A DNA stretch of 9,953 bases from CAZTTH01 sp964615975. GTDB lineage: Bacteria > Verrucomicrobiota > Lentisphaeria > JABSQK01 > JAJFLO01. The position numbers were made by a program, and so were the translations under genes. The notes under the pieces were generated by a model. It was given only the letters and a program-made list of their open reading frames with translations, made no database searches and was not told where the DNA came from. Below, piece after piece: positions 1 to 7,611 of the stretch; position 1 is the stretch's first letter; each line of letters opens with the position of its first letter. Location: NCBI GenBank assembly GCA_964615975.1, contig CAZTTH010000083.1, positions 1-9,953 of the forward strand. Direction: 5' to 3'.

Positions 1-44
1 GTTCTCGCAAGAGAGTGTGGGTTCGACTCCCTCCTCCGGTACCA
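1..44 (+). tRNA. tRNA-Leu, 3' part only
   Basis: The first 44 bases read as the 3' end of a class II tRNA cut by the window edge. There is a variable-arm hairpin (TCTC-GCAA-GAGA), a T-arm with the loop TTCGACT, then an acceptor strand CTCCGGT, discriminator A and encoded CCA ending at 44. A long variable arm limits the choice to Leu, Ser or (in bacteria) Tyr. The acceptor strand would pair with GCCGGAG using a G-U first pair, and with discriminator A this fits tRNA-Leu best. The anticodon lies outside the window, so the isoacceptor is unknown. The stop codon of the convergent tgt gene begins 10 bp beyond the CCA. Confidence 0.85.
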
Positions 45-53
45 CTTTTACAT

Positions 54-1172
54 TTATTCTGTTTTGCGCGGTGGTTTGTAGTGCTCGCGAAACTGATTGC
101 GAAAGGCGGAAAATGTCCCTTGAATGATTTCTTTCCGGATGAGCCGCATCAATGATTCATAGAAAAAGAGATTATGGAGCGTTAATAAGCGCAGTCCAAG
201 GATTTCCTCAATATTCAACAAATGCCGAATATAAGCTTTGGTGAAATACCGGCAGGCATAACATAAACAATCTGTGCTAATCGGCGAAAAATCCTGCTTG
301 TATCGTCCCGCTTTGATTTGTATCATGCCTTGGGCGGTATAGGCACAGCCATTCCGCCCCACCCGGGTCGGTAATACACAATCGAACATGTCGATTCCAC
401 GTGCGACCGCCTCAACCAGTTGCGGCGGTGTTCCCACCCCCATTAAATAACGTGGTTTATCCGGCGGTAAAATCGGTGTCACCCAATCCAGTACCTGATA
501 CATCAGGTTTTCCGGTTCACCCACACTCAGACCGCCAATGGCATAACCGGAAAACCCCATACCCATGAGCGCCTCCGCACACTCTTCGCGTAACCGTTGA
601 TAACTCGAGCCTTGGACGATGGCAAAACAATGTTGCCCCGGCGCCAATGGTTGTTCACGGCAAAGGCGTTCCCAATGGAGAGTGCGCCGCATCGCTTGTT
701 CCGCTTCAGATTCAGAACAGGGATAGGGTGGGCATTCATCAAAAACCATGGCGATATCAGACCCCAATTCCCTTTGGATCGCCATGGCTTCGACTGGCCC
801 CAAAAACATCGCCCTGCCATCCCGATGCGAACGAAAAACCACCCCCTGATCGGTAATTTTCCTCAGTTTAGCCAGAGAAAAAACCTGGTATCCGCCACTA
901 TCAGTCAGGAGCGCATGCGGCCAGCTCATAAAGCGGTGGAGTCCTCCCGCATCCCGGATGATGTCCACCCCGGGTCGAACCATCAGGTGATAAGTATTTG
1001 AGAGGATGATTTGATGACCAATATCCATCAGTTCATGAGGGGAAACGGCCTTGACGCTGGCCTGGGTGCCAACCGGCATAAAAGCAGGGGTATCGATCAT
1101 CCCGTGAGCGGTATTCAACCTACCGACTCGCGCCGACGAATTAATTTCAGCATTTACGATTGTGAATTGCAT
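54..1172 (-). CDS. tgt: queuine/preQ1 tRNA-guanine transglycosylase
   Basis: This 372-aa protein has the usual full length of bacterial Tgt. The enzyme exchanges G34 for preQ1 in the GUN anticodons of tRNA-Asp, Asn, His and Tyr, the base-insertion step of queuosine synthesis, in the cytoplasm as a homodimer. Visible family features are TDSGGYQ with the general-base Asp91, FDEC around Asp145, GGLSVGE at 213-219, GVGTPP at 245-250, and DMFDCVLPTR with the nucleophilic Asp264. The zinc site Cys302-x-Cys304-x2-Cys307 with His333 is complete. The start is supported by AAGGAA a few bases upstream of the ATG. It lies 33 nt downstream of mutL, probably in the same transcript, rather than in the tgt-yajC-secDF cluster common in Proteobacteria. 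It ends 9 bp from the convergent tRNA-Leu gene. The proline in ECPPYP and the general pattern suggest a PVC-type sequence. Confidence 0.97.
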   Translation of the reverse strand: MQFTIVNAEINSSARVGRLNTAHGMIDTPAFMPVGTQASVKAVSPHELMDIGHQIILSNTYHLMVRPGVDIIRDAGGLHRFMSWPHALLTDSGGYQVFSLAKLRKITDQGVVFRSHRDGRAMFLGPVEAMAIQRELGSDIAMVFDECPPYPCSESEAEQAMRRTLHWERLCREQPLAPGQHCFAIVQGSSYQRLREECAEALMGMGFSGYAIGGLSVGEPENLMYQVLDWVTPILPPDKPRYLMGVGTPPQLVEAVARGIDMFDCVLPTRVGRNGCAYTAQGMIQIKAGRYKQDFSPISTDCLCYACRYFTKAYIRHLLNIEEILGLRLLTLHNLFFYESLMRLIRKEIIQGTFSAFRNQFREHYKPPRKTE

Positions 1173-1205
1173 TGGTTCCTTGGGTTTTTAATTACTGACT
1201 GGGGT

Positions 1206-3101
1206 TTAATGCCGCCGGCCGAAGCGTTTTTCCATTTCGCCAAAAGAAATGTTGATCATGGTGGGACGGCCATGAGGGCAGGTGTAGGGAAGCTCGGTGA
1301 CGGTCAATTGTTCCATCAGCCGTTCCATTTCCTGAACGGTGAGTTTATCGTGAGCCTTGACCGCGGCTTTACAGGCGGCGGTTGCCAGATCTGCTTCGTC
1401 AACACGTTTATTGCCTGATGGCGCGGCACGCAAATCATCGAGTATCTCACGTACCAGACCACCGATGTTTTGATAGGGAAAATGTGGCGGAACGGCGGTG
1501 ATGATAAAGGTGTTGCCGCCAAAATCCTCAATCTCGAATCCAAGATTGCTGAAGTTACTCCTCTGCGTTTGTAATAGGCTGGTATCAGCCGCTGACAAAT
1601 TCAGGGTAACTGGAAAAAGGAGTTGTTGTCTGGTTCCGTCCTTCTTTTTCGCCGCACTGAGGATTTGTTCATACAACACCCGTTCATGCGCTGCATGTTG
1701 ATCGATTAACACCAATCCCTGACGACCCTCCGCCACCAGAAACGAATGGGCAACAGCGCCAATGATTCTTAATTGGCAAATTTCATCGCGGGTTGCCGCC
1801 GAAACGGAAGTGCCGGCTCCTGAATTAAAATGCGGCGCGGGTATCGTTCCCATGGGTAACCCGGCGGTGCCGACATCAACAGTATGCCCGGGAGGCATGG
1901 CAGCACAGTCATGCGCCCGCTTCGCCAGTCCCTCGGCGGGATTTTCAGGGGAGGGCGGGAATAAGGGCGTTCGCGCCTCACCCGGCTTGATTGTGTGGTT
2001 TTCCCCTGAGGCAGGCTTCAGGTCATTCATGGTCTGGGTTACGACCGGTAATGACCATGGCTGGGGGGGCATCGGCCGAATTCCCAAACCCGTGTCCATG
2101 GGAATATCGGTCACCAGGGCGCGCAGTGCCTGGCGAATGCCATTGCTGACAAACATACTGACATCACGGTCATGACGAAAACGGATTTCTCGTTTGGCGG
2201 GATGGACATTGACATCGATATCCTCGGGTTTCATCTCCAAAAACAGGATGACCGGCGAATATCTGCCCTTCATTACCAGTGTATGATAGGCATCGCGAAT
2301 GGCATAATACATGGTGGCCGATTCGATGGCGCGGCGATTAATGAAAATCCGCTGTTCACGGCGGGAAGAACGGGTTAATCCTGGACGGGCAATATAGCCG
2401 GACAATTTCATCTCTCCGCCGTTGACAGCAACCGGCAGCATGGCCGCCATGACATCCTTGCCGAGCAACAGGGTCCCGCGCGTCATCAAATCATTATTCG
2501 GATTCACATCAATGATGGGCTTTTGGTCGAACGCCAGATAAAACCCCACTGTCGGATTGGCCATGGCCAGCAACAACACACATTCCTGAATATGCAGCTC
2601 CTCGGTCTTGATATTGCGCATGAATTTACGTCGGGCGGGGACATTGTAATACAAGGATTTCACCGTGATACTGGTTCCCGGCGCCCCCCCGGTTTCAGTA
2701 ACTGATTTGATCACGCCGCCATCAATGATGACTTCCGTGGCATGGTTTTGATTTTCCGGGCGGGTAATTAACTCCATCTTTGCGACCGAGGCGATGCTCG
2801 GCAATGCCTCGCCGCGGAATCCGAAGCTGTTGATGTGTTCGATGTCAGTGGCCAGGCGGATTTTGCTGGTGGCATGGGCTTCCAGGCATAGCAATGCATC
2901 TTCAGCATCCATCCCACACCCGTTATCCACGACCTTGATCAGGGTTCGTCCGCCATAATGGACATGGACATCGATTTGCGTGGCGCCGGCATCGAGAGCA
3001 TTTTCGACCAGTTCCTTGACCACTGAAGCCGGGCGTTCGACAACCTCACCGGCGGCGATGCGGTTGCTGACATCTTCTGGCAGTATGCGAATGGTGCTCA
3101 T
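1206..3101 (-). CDS. mutL: DNA mismatch repair protein MutL (endonuclease type)
   Basis: MutL couples mismatch recognition by MutS to strand incision. This 631-aa copy is full length. The N-terminal GHKL ATPase has ELVENALDAGA (Glu33, Asn34), DNGCGM (59-64) and GFRGEAL (94-100), followed by the S5-like domain with NRRAI and DVNVHPAK near 255-303. A variable proline-rich linker spans about 331-440. The C-terminal domain has the metal-binding endonuclease motif DQHAAHERVLYE (467-478), ACKAAVKAHDK (576-586) and CPHGRP (608-613), so the protein should nick DNA itself without a MutH. QQLLFP (492-497) sits where Bacillus MutL has its beta-clamp-binding motif; that role is inferred. Two homopolymer runs of seven lie inside the gene (2063-2069 and 2684-2690). 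No strong ribosome-binding site precedes the ATG, which starts 33 nt after the TPR gene, so translation may depend on its neighbours. Confidence 0.97.
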   Translation of the reverse strand: MSTIRILPEDVSNRIAAGEVVERPASVVKELVENALDAGATQIDVHVHYGGRTLIKVVDNGCGMDAEDALLCLEAHATSKIRLATDIEHINSFGFRGEALPSIASVAKMELITRPENQNHATEVIIDGGVIKSVTETGGAPGTSITVKSLYYNVPARRKFMRNIKTEELHIQECVLLLAMANPTVGFYLAFDQKPIIDVNPNNDLMTRGTLLLGKDVMAAMLPVAVNGGEMKLSGYIARPGLTRSSRREQRIFINRRAIESATMYYAIRDAYHTLVMKGRYSPVILFLEMKPEDIDVNVHPAKREIRFRHDRDVSMFVSNGIRQALRALVTDIPMDTGLGIRPMPPQPWSLPVVTQTMNDLKPASGENHTIKPGEARTPLFPPSPENPAEGLAKRAHDCAAMPPGHTVDVGTAGLPMGTIPAPHFNSGAGTSVSAATRDEICQLRIIGAVAHSFLVAEGRQGLVLIDQHAAHERVLYEQILSAAKKKDGTRQQLLFPVTLNLSAADTSLLQTQRSNFSNLGFEIEDFGGNTFIITAVPPHFPYQNIGGLVREILDDLRAAPSGNKRVDEADLATAACKAAVKAHDKLTVQEMERLMEQLTVTELPYTCPHGRPTMINISFGEMEKRFGRRH

Positions 3102-3134
3102 GGATTATGAGAAAGCGGGTTTCATGAATGATAA

Positions 3135-3851
3135 CTATTTGGTTGGTGAATCGTGAATCTCTATCCCCAGTTTTAGCATGATATCACGGTAGGCCGACAA
3201 TTGTTTTATCGGTGTACTCCACGAATTATTCAAGAAAGTGGTTATGTTCGTTCCGAACACCATATAAGCGCGGTTAAAATAAATATTCGCCTGATTTTCG
3301 TCGCCCTGTTTGGTTTTAATACTTGCCAGAATCAGCAGAAAAGGCGCCGGTTGTTCCTCCTTGAATCTTTGCAATCCCTTTTTTGCGATGGCCTCTGCCT
3401 GCACCAGATTTTCCAATGATAATAAGGCAATGGACAAATTGGTATAGCCCTCGATTTGGTCAGGAAAAGCAGCCAGGAACTGGGTGAAATAGTTACACGA
3501 TCCCGCGAAATCACTGTTCATATAGGCGATCTCGCCGGCATTTTTTAAGGCGGCCTTGTTTTTAGGGTCAAAGATCAACGCGGTTTTGAATATATCATCC
3601 GCACGCTGGATCTCGCCTTGTCGCATCATTTCCTGTCCCCGAGCGACAAAATCATTGAGTGAATAACTCGGGTAATTACTTTGAGGAATATCTAAATCCG
3701 GATTAAAGCGATAGGGACTTAATGACATGATTGTCGCCGCCTTGAATTGAACCGATTGTTCGCTGATCGGCGGTTTTTTTATCAAGGTCAGGGTCAGTAT
3801 GATATCGAGAATCAGAATGACGCATAAAATGATAAGATTTTTGGTTTTCAT
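3135..3851 (-). CDS. membrane-anchored TPR-repeat protein
   Basis: I do not recognise a specific family for this 238-aa protein. Residues 5-24 form one hydrophobic helix preceded by lysines, with no lipobox or clear cleavage site, so it is probably an N-terminal anchor with the rest outside the cytoplasm. Residues about 64-201 look like four consecutive TPR units. The first runs from SLNDFVARGQEMMRQGE to ALIFDPKNK, followed by units beginning near AALKNAGEIAY, EGYTNLSIALL and APFLLILASIK. TPR units usually make protein-binding superhelices. An AGGAGAG sequence lies about 12 nt upstream of the ATG, slightly far but the best site. It precedes mutL by 33 nt and follows the GT-C gene after 105 nt. 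Its neighbours suggest a possible scaffold for an envelope glycan enzyme, but that is only context. Confidence 0.85.
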   Translation of the reverse strand: MKTKNLIILCVILILDIILTLTLIKKPPISEQSVQFKAATIMSLSPYRFNPDLDIPQSNYPSYSLNDFVARGQEMMRQGEIQRADDIFKTALIFDPKNKAALKNAGEIAYMNSDFAGSCNYFTQFLAAFPDQIEGYTNLSIALLSLENLVQAEAIAKKGLQRFKEEQPAPFLLILASIKTKQGDENQANIYFNRAYMVFGTNITTFLNNSWSTPIKQLSAYRDIMLKLGIEIHDSPTK

Positions 3852-3956
3852 GAGATTGATAAACTCTCCTGCTAACTCTCAATTGACGACAGTGGCAATG
3901 CGATTCTCGATGATCCGGCTGTTCCAGACCGATTAAACGCGGAACCCTGATTGCCG

Positions 3957-5234
3957 TTATCGCTTTCGTTCAAGTACCCGGACCATACCCAATCCGGCAA
4001 ACAATGAAAACAATGGCGCAACCGGCACCCGAAAGCGGGGATGTGACGGCGCGCCGGGAATAAACATGAAATATAGCAAGGTTATTAACAACAGCCAGAA
4101 AATCGGCTGGCGCGCATGGTCTCGCAGTTGCCGCCAGATACCCACTCCTGCCAGAAGATAAGCGAGGCACAACAATGCCAACCCGGGTATGAGCCAGAAG
4201 ATAATCCCCCATTGTCCTTGGAAATAATTATCAATCGCCGCGAATAATCCGCGGGTATGAAGCACACTCATGGTGTTATTGCCGCCAACCTGAAAACCAA
4301 ATTTACGTAACAGATCGCCTTCCGCCGGGAGAAAATTATTGCAATCCGCCTTGAGATGAAGCCAGGCATAACGCCAGGGATGGTTGAAAATAACCTCCTT
4401 CCCTCTCCGGGCGGCATAATGAGCCTGTCCCTGTTGGGTCGCGATACCCGCCAGCTCCGAGTCAATTATGTTCAATTGTTCAGCAAAGGAACGGCGGGTT
4501 AAATCGGCGCTTAATAAACAAGCGTTATAGCGATACAGATTAATGTCACTGACACTGGAGAAACCACGATAACCGGTCAAATGAGCATTGCGCGCCACCC
4601 ACGGCGCCAACCCGGCTCCGGTCATCATCGCGAACAGTATCGCTTCCCGCCATTTTCTCATGAACATCAGGCACATCAACGGCAGCATTAAATAGGGCAG
4701 GGTGATCGCCCTGATATAGGTCAAAACTATTCCTGTCACCGCTAACAATACGACCTGACCGGGTTTAGATTTTAACTCCTTATTAAAGGCCGCCATTTGA
4801 TAAAGAAACAGGGTGAGGACAAAGGTATAGAGGGTTTCGGAAAGCAGGGTGGAGGCGTAAACGATGGAAACAACATTGCAGCTTTGAAAAAGTAATGTCC
4901 ATCCCGCCGCCGCCGGGTTCGCAAAGGCAATCCGCGCCAATCTCCAGATGAGATAACAGGTGGCAGTATCAAGGAGAATTTGCACCCAACCAATCCATGC
5001 GTATGACTGGGAAATAAAATGCATGAGGTAAAGAAAAAAAGGATACCCTGGCGCCCGAAAGATTTCCGGTTGTTCGCTGGTGCCATAACGGCCGTCGGCT
5101 TTCAGCGTTTCCGCCAAGCGCAGATAATCGTAGGAATCCGGCGTCAGATAACGCTGGGGATCGGCCCAACCGCCGCACCAGACAATGACCCGCAACAGAA
5201 ACGCGATGCCAAGAATGAGCCGTGTGGATTTCAT
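3957..5234 (-). CDS. GT-C glycosyltransferase-like membrane protein (GT39/ArnT-like)
   Basis: This 425-aa polytopic membrane protein resembles PMT/ArnT-type (family 39) glycosyltransferases, which move sugars from polyprenyl-phosphate carriers to acceptors on the outer side of the inner membrane. After a first membrane helix (about 5-22), the first periplasmic loop has TPDSYDYLRLAE (Asp33, Asp36) and RAPGYPFFLYL (60-70), the typical family signature. LLSETLY (130-136), TYIRA and PWVARN (211-216) follow. The C-terminus has SHPRFRVPVAPLF (397-409), also common in this family. About nine or ten hydrophobic segments are visible. Donor and acceptor cannot be told from sequence. There is no ribosome-binding site before the ATG, and the start codon overlaps that of the divergent gene at 5233. 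A possible promoter close upstream would leave an almost leaderless mRNA. Confidence 0.85.
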   Translation of the reverse strand: MKSTRLILGIAFLLRVIVWCGGWADPQRYLTPDSYDYLRLAETLKADGRYGTSEQPEIFRAPGYPFFLYLMHFISQSYAWIGWVQILLDTATCYLIWRLARIAFANPAAAGWTLLFQSCNVVSIVYASTLLSETLYTFVLTLFLYQMAAFNKELKSKPGQVVLLAVTGIVLTYIRAITLPYLMLPLMCLMFMRKWREAILFAMMTGAGLAPWVARNAHLTGYRGFSSVSDINLYRYNACLLSADLTRRSFAEQLNIIDSELAGIATQQGQAHYAARRGKEVIFNHPWRYAWLHLKADCNNFLPAEGDLLRKFGFQVGGNNTMSVLHTRGLFAAIDNYFQGQWGIIFWLIPGLALLCLAYLLAGVGIWRQLRDHARQPIFWLLLITLLYFMFIPGAPSHPRFRVPVAPLFSLFAGLGMVRVLERKR

Positions 5235-5703
5235 GAGAATTAATCGTTATAACCTATTAACCGGGTTGATTGCAATCGGATTGCTCTTTTCCCTGGTCCA
5301 TGGGGCGGTGAAGGTCAAATTCAATCGCAACATGATCAATCGCATCATGGGCGATGAGGATAGTGTCCGCGAGGCTAGTCTGATTGCGTATTTCGATGAA
5401 TTTTACTCGTATCATTTTCCCGCCGGCAATCTGTTTATGCATTTTCAGGGAATGAATCCTGATGTCCATGGAAGTTTTATCATGGCGCACTACTTCCGTG
5501 CCAGCTACATTCTCCATCCGCGCCGGGTTTATGTTGTTCAAGATAATCCCATTATTCGGGAAATGAAGGAAATCCTTGCCGATAATGATATTCCCGACCC
5601 GCAATGGTTAAAAGACCATAATGTCACCAGTATCCTGACCCATCATTTTATCAACGGTCAACATTCCAACCAAATCCGGCGGATTTACGCTGAAGGGGAA
5701 TAA
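5233..5703 (+). CDS. small membrane-anchored protein of unknown function
   Basis: I do not recognise a named family. From the ATG at 5233 the product is 156 aa. Residues about 8-26 (LLTGLIAIGLLFSLVHGAV) form a membrane helix after basic residues, and the rest is a soluble region, probably periplasmic. A notable segment is YFRASYILHPRRVYVVQDNP (87-106). From memory, similar RASY-x-L-x-PRRVYV stretches occur in small proteins encoded beside GT39-like enzymes, but I cannot check this. Three upstream in-frame ATGs (5185, 5206, 5215) lie inside the opposite gene and would add a polar, unlikely N-terminus, so 5233 is preferred because the basic residues and helix then start at once. The ribosome-binding site is weak (GGA about 6 nt before). 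It ends 2 nt before the large membrane gene, implying coupled translation and a shared role. Confidence 0.75.
   Translation: MRINRYNLLTGLIAIGLLFSLVHGAVKVKFNRNMINRIMGDEDSVREASLIAYFDEFYSYHFPAGNLFMHFQGMNPDVHGSFIMAHYFRASYILHPRRVYVVQDNPIIREMKEILADNDIPDPQWLKDHNVTSILTHHFINGQHSNQIRRIYAEGE
5246..5275 (-). promoter_or_regulatory. candidate promoter of the minus-strand GT-C gene
   Basis: On the minus strand there is TTGCAA (5275-5270), an 18-nt gap and TATAAC (5251-5246), close to sigma70-type boxes. Transcription would begin only about 7 nt before the ATG at 5234. That fits the missing ribosome-binding site, because a nearly leaderless mRNA would not need one. The boxes lie inside the first codons of the opposite gene. 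This is pattern reading by eye; such boxes also arise by chance. Confidence 0.35.
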
Positions 5704-5705
5704 AG

Positions 5706-7121
5706 ATGCTGGCATTATTGCTTTTTAGTTTGGTCTGTGGACTGTGGGGAAGTTTCTGTTTGGTCTGCATTCACCCCCCCGCAGGGGCCATGTTTCGGAT
5801 TCAACTCCTCAGCACCATTGCCGGATTGGGATTGGGAGGAGTCGGCTGCCTGCTCTTCTGGTTTTCGCTCGCGGGTTGGATTCCCAGTCTGAAAATCTTT
5901 TGCGTCATTGGCATCGCGGGATTGATTGCTCTGCCAATGCGGATTGGTAATTGGAAACAGCAACAAAAAACATCCCCAAAAATTGCGGATACATGGTGGA
6001 AAAAGCTGCTCGCCGGTATTGCCCTCCTGGTGTCACTGGCAGCCCTGATCATCGCCTTCACCCATGCGCTTGGTTTTATCAATTACGAGTGGGATGCCTA
6101 TATGATTTGGGGCTTCAAGGCCAGAATTCTCGCGACTGATCCTTGTTTACGAACCGCGTATTTTACTAATTTTACCTTTGCCTTATTGCATCTCGATTAT
6201 CCGCTGATGACACCGATCCTGATGGCCGGGCTGTATAATCTCATTGGTCATTTCGATGATACCACGGTTAAAATCATCTTCCCAATTTTCTATTTGCTAT
6301 TGGCCGGATTCATCTATTCAGGGTTACGCCAACACCTGGTATTTTGGCAGGCGTTGGCACTGGGAGCAATCTATCTTTCCATGCCGCGACTGTTGCGTTG
6401 GGCGGGATCTGGTTACGCGGATGTTCCCCTGACCGCGTTTTATGCCGGCAGCATTTTATATTTATGGTCATGGGTGCGGACATCGGATAAACGAAATCTG
6501 ATTATTGCAGCGTTATTCATGGCATTTGCCGCCTTCACCAAAAATGAGGGATTGGCGCTGGCGGGATTGATGACATTGACAATATTGATATTACCATTGC
6601 CGATACCGCTGAGAGAAAGGATTCAATCCCTTATCATTTTTATCATGGTTTTTATGTTAGTGCTGTTGCCATGGTTGTGGTTTCGCGACCAACTGCCGAA
6701 TTTAAATGAGAATTATCCTGCCCAATTAAGCTTGAACCGATTCATTGAGCATATCGATCGATTGCCGGTTATTCTCAAGTCGTTCTTCCTGCATGGTATT
6801 TCATTGCAGTACTGGAATGGCATGTGGTTACTTTTAGTGGTAAGCACGGTAGTCCAGGGGACACACCGATTTACCGCATCCGAACTCCTGCTCTGGTTTT
6901 TGCTCATCGGGCATGCAATCATCTATGTGATCATCTATGTGGTCACGCCATCCGAGGTTGAAAACCTCATTCCCGTTACCATGGATCGCCTGCAGATTCA
7001 CATGTCACCATCCGCGATCCTGCTCATTGGCTATTATTGGGCTGAATTGGGGAAGGGCAGGAATTCGGCTGTTGCACCGGTTTCGGGGGGAGATACCCGT
7101 GACCCTATAGTTGCCGAATGA
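5706..7121 (+). CDS. GT-C glycosyltransferase-like integral membrane protein
   Basis: This 471-aa protein has ten or more hydrophobic segments. It has the layout of uncharacterised PMT-like (GT39-type) glycosyltransferases: YEWDAYMIWGFKAR (127-140), with Asp130 as the likely catalytic acid residue in the first large loop, LDYPLMTP (163-170), GYADVPLTAFYAG (236-248), AFTKNEGLALAG (276-287) and a C-terminal MDRLQIHMSP (426-435). The expected reaction is sugar transfer from a lipid carrier outside the inner membrane; donor and acceptor are not predictable. The start is well supported by AAGGGG about 8 nt before the ATG, overlapping the end of the preceding gene. That gene probably encodes a partner. 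The last 20 or so residues are polar and probably disordered. A run of seven C at 5774-5780 (His-Pro-Pro) lies near the 5' end. Confidence 0.85.
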   Translation: MLALLLFSLVCGLWGSFCLVCIHPPAGAMFRIQLLSTIAGLGLGGVGCLLFWFSLAGWIPSLKIFCVIGIAGLIALPMRIGNWKQQQKTSPKIADTWWKKLLAGIALLVSLAALIIAFTHALGFINYEWDAYMIWGFKARILATDPCLRTAYFTNFTFALLHLDYPLMTPILMAGLYNLIGHFDDTTVKIIFPIFYLLLAGFIYSGLRQHLVFWQALALGAIYLSMPRLLRWAGSGYADVPLTAFYAGSILYLWSWVRTSDKRNLIIAALFMAFAAFTKNEGLALAGLMTLTILILPLPIPLRERIQSLIIFIMVFMLVLLPWLWFRDQLPNLNENYPAQLSLNRFIEHIDRLPVILKSFFLHGISLQYWNGMWLLLVVSTVVQGTHRFTASELLLWFLLIGHAIIYVIIYVVTPSEVENLIPVTMDRLQIHMSPSAILLIGYYWAELGKGRNSAVAPVSGGDTRDPIVAE

Positions 7122-7189
7122 AACCTGGACAACTGGTGTGACTGTTGAGTTGAATTAATCTTGATTCAGCACTTTATTCGCGCGGTAAT

Positions 7190-7220
7190 GATTCAGTAAA
7201 ACCCGTTGGTTTGCTGAATC
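7190..7220 (+). terminator. candidate transcription terminator hairpin
   Basis: GATTCAGTAAA (7190-7200) pairs with TTTGCTGAATC (7210-7220), an 11-bp stem with one T-G wobble and a 9-nt loop. It lies 69 nt after the stop codon of the membrane gene, the right place for the end of the operon. The T tract behind it is poor (CTTTACTTG) and the stem is AT-rich, so it is not a textbook Rho-independent terminator. A second copy of GATTCAGCA at 7163-7171 can compete for the same right arm. Confidence 0.4.
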
Positions 7221-7250
7221 TTTACTTGCTCAGATATCTGGTCTTTTTGA

Positions 7251-7346
7251 GATTATTCTCAACGCAAAAAAGTCCTTCAGGATCACCATGGTCTCAATGA
7301 GCAGCTAACCCGGGACAATGAGGCCAAAGCCGCCTGAATTGTCTGG
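7251..7346 (+). pseudogene. decayed coding remnant, possibly IS66-type transposase N-terminus
   Basis: In the frame starting at 7251 the translation gives LNEQLTRDNEAKAA, a stop, IVWLEHQFFG, a stop, KGS. Both stops are TGA (7335-7337 and 7365-7367 are in the same frame; the first follows AKAA, the second follows FFG). Restoring each to CGA would give AKAARIVWLEHQFFGRKGS. That resembles the leucine-zipper segment ending in LFGRKSEK found near the N-terminus of IS66 transposases. No start codon, no downstream transposase domains and no IS66 ends are visible, so at most a short relic remains. Assignment is from memory of the motif and is tentative; the coding character is plausible but the piece is short. 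Confidence 0.35.
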
Positions 7347-7548
7347 CTTGAGCACCAATTTTTCGGTTGAAAAGGATCGTCGTTATGATGCATTGCCCTC
7401 TCTGTTACAAACATTTAACGACTTAAAAGTTCAACCGGAAGCATGCGGGAAACTCATGGAAGCCGTGGCGTCCTTGAAGTATAAATTGGGAGAACTGCCA
7501 GATGCATTGTCGCTTTTTGACCTGACCAACGCTGATTACCGGGCGTAA
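7318..7548 (+). CDS. hypothetical 76-aa protein, possibly a gene fragment
   Basis: I do not recognise this frame. The second half looks like real protein: DALPSLLQTFNDLKVQPEAC, then KLMEAVASLKYKLGELPDAL, with the hydrophobic spacing of amphipathic helices. The first 18 residues overlap the decayed remnant in another frame and look like noise, and there is no good ribosome-binding site before the ATG. Past the TAA the same frame stays open for 20 more codons to 7611 and still reads like protein (LIDEVQQLLL). The TAA may therefore be a later mutation in a longer gene. I regard it as a broken gene or the end of one rather than an intact gene. It sits between the decayed remnant and the antitoxin gene. 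Confidence 0.3.
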   Translation: MRPKPPELSGLSTNFSVEKDRRYDALPSLLQTFNDLKVQPEACGKLMEAVASLKYKLGELPDALSLFDLTNADYRA

Positions 7549-7611
7549 CTGATTGATGAAGTTCAGCAATTATTGCTGTGTGAATTGACCATATCCACTC
7601 GTGTCGAATAA

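Noticed and set aside
1..54. Integration site at the tRNA-Leu 3' end
   Set aside because: No integrase gene and no second copy of the tRNA end is present in the window; the DNA after it is the housekeeping gene tgt.
597..1418. Plus-strand open frames opposite tgt and mutL
   Set aside because: Both tgt and mutL are certain on the minus strand; the opposite frames have no protein-like features or start signals.
3857..3956. Terminator or promoter between the TPR gene and the GT-C gene
   Set aside because: Only a 5-bp stem with a long loop is visible and no convincing promoter boxes, so I cannot say whether the two genes are cotranscribed.
5185..5232. Longer N-terminus for the 156-aa protein, from ATG at 5185, 5206 or 5215
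   Set aside because: The added residues are polar and arginine-rich, lie in the opposite gene and have no ribosome-binding site; the start at 5233 gives a normal membrane anchor.
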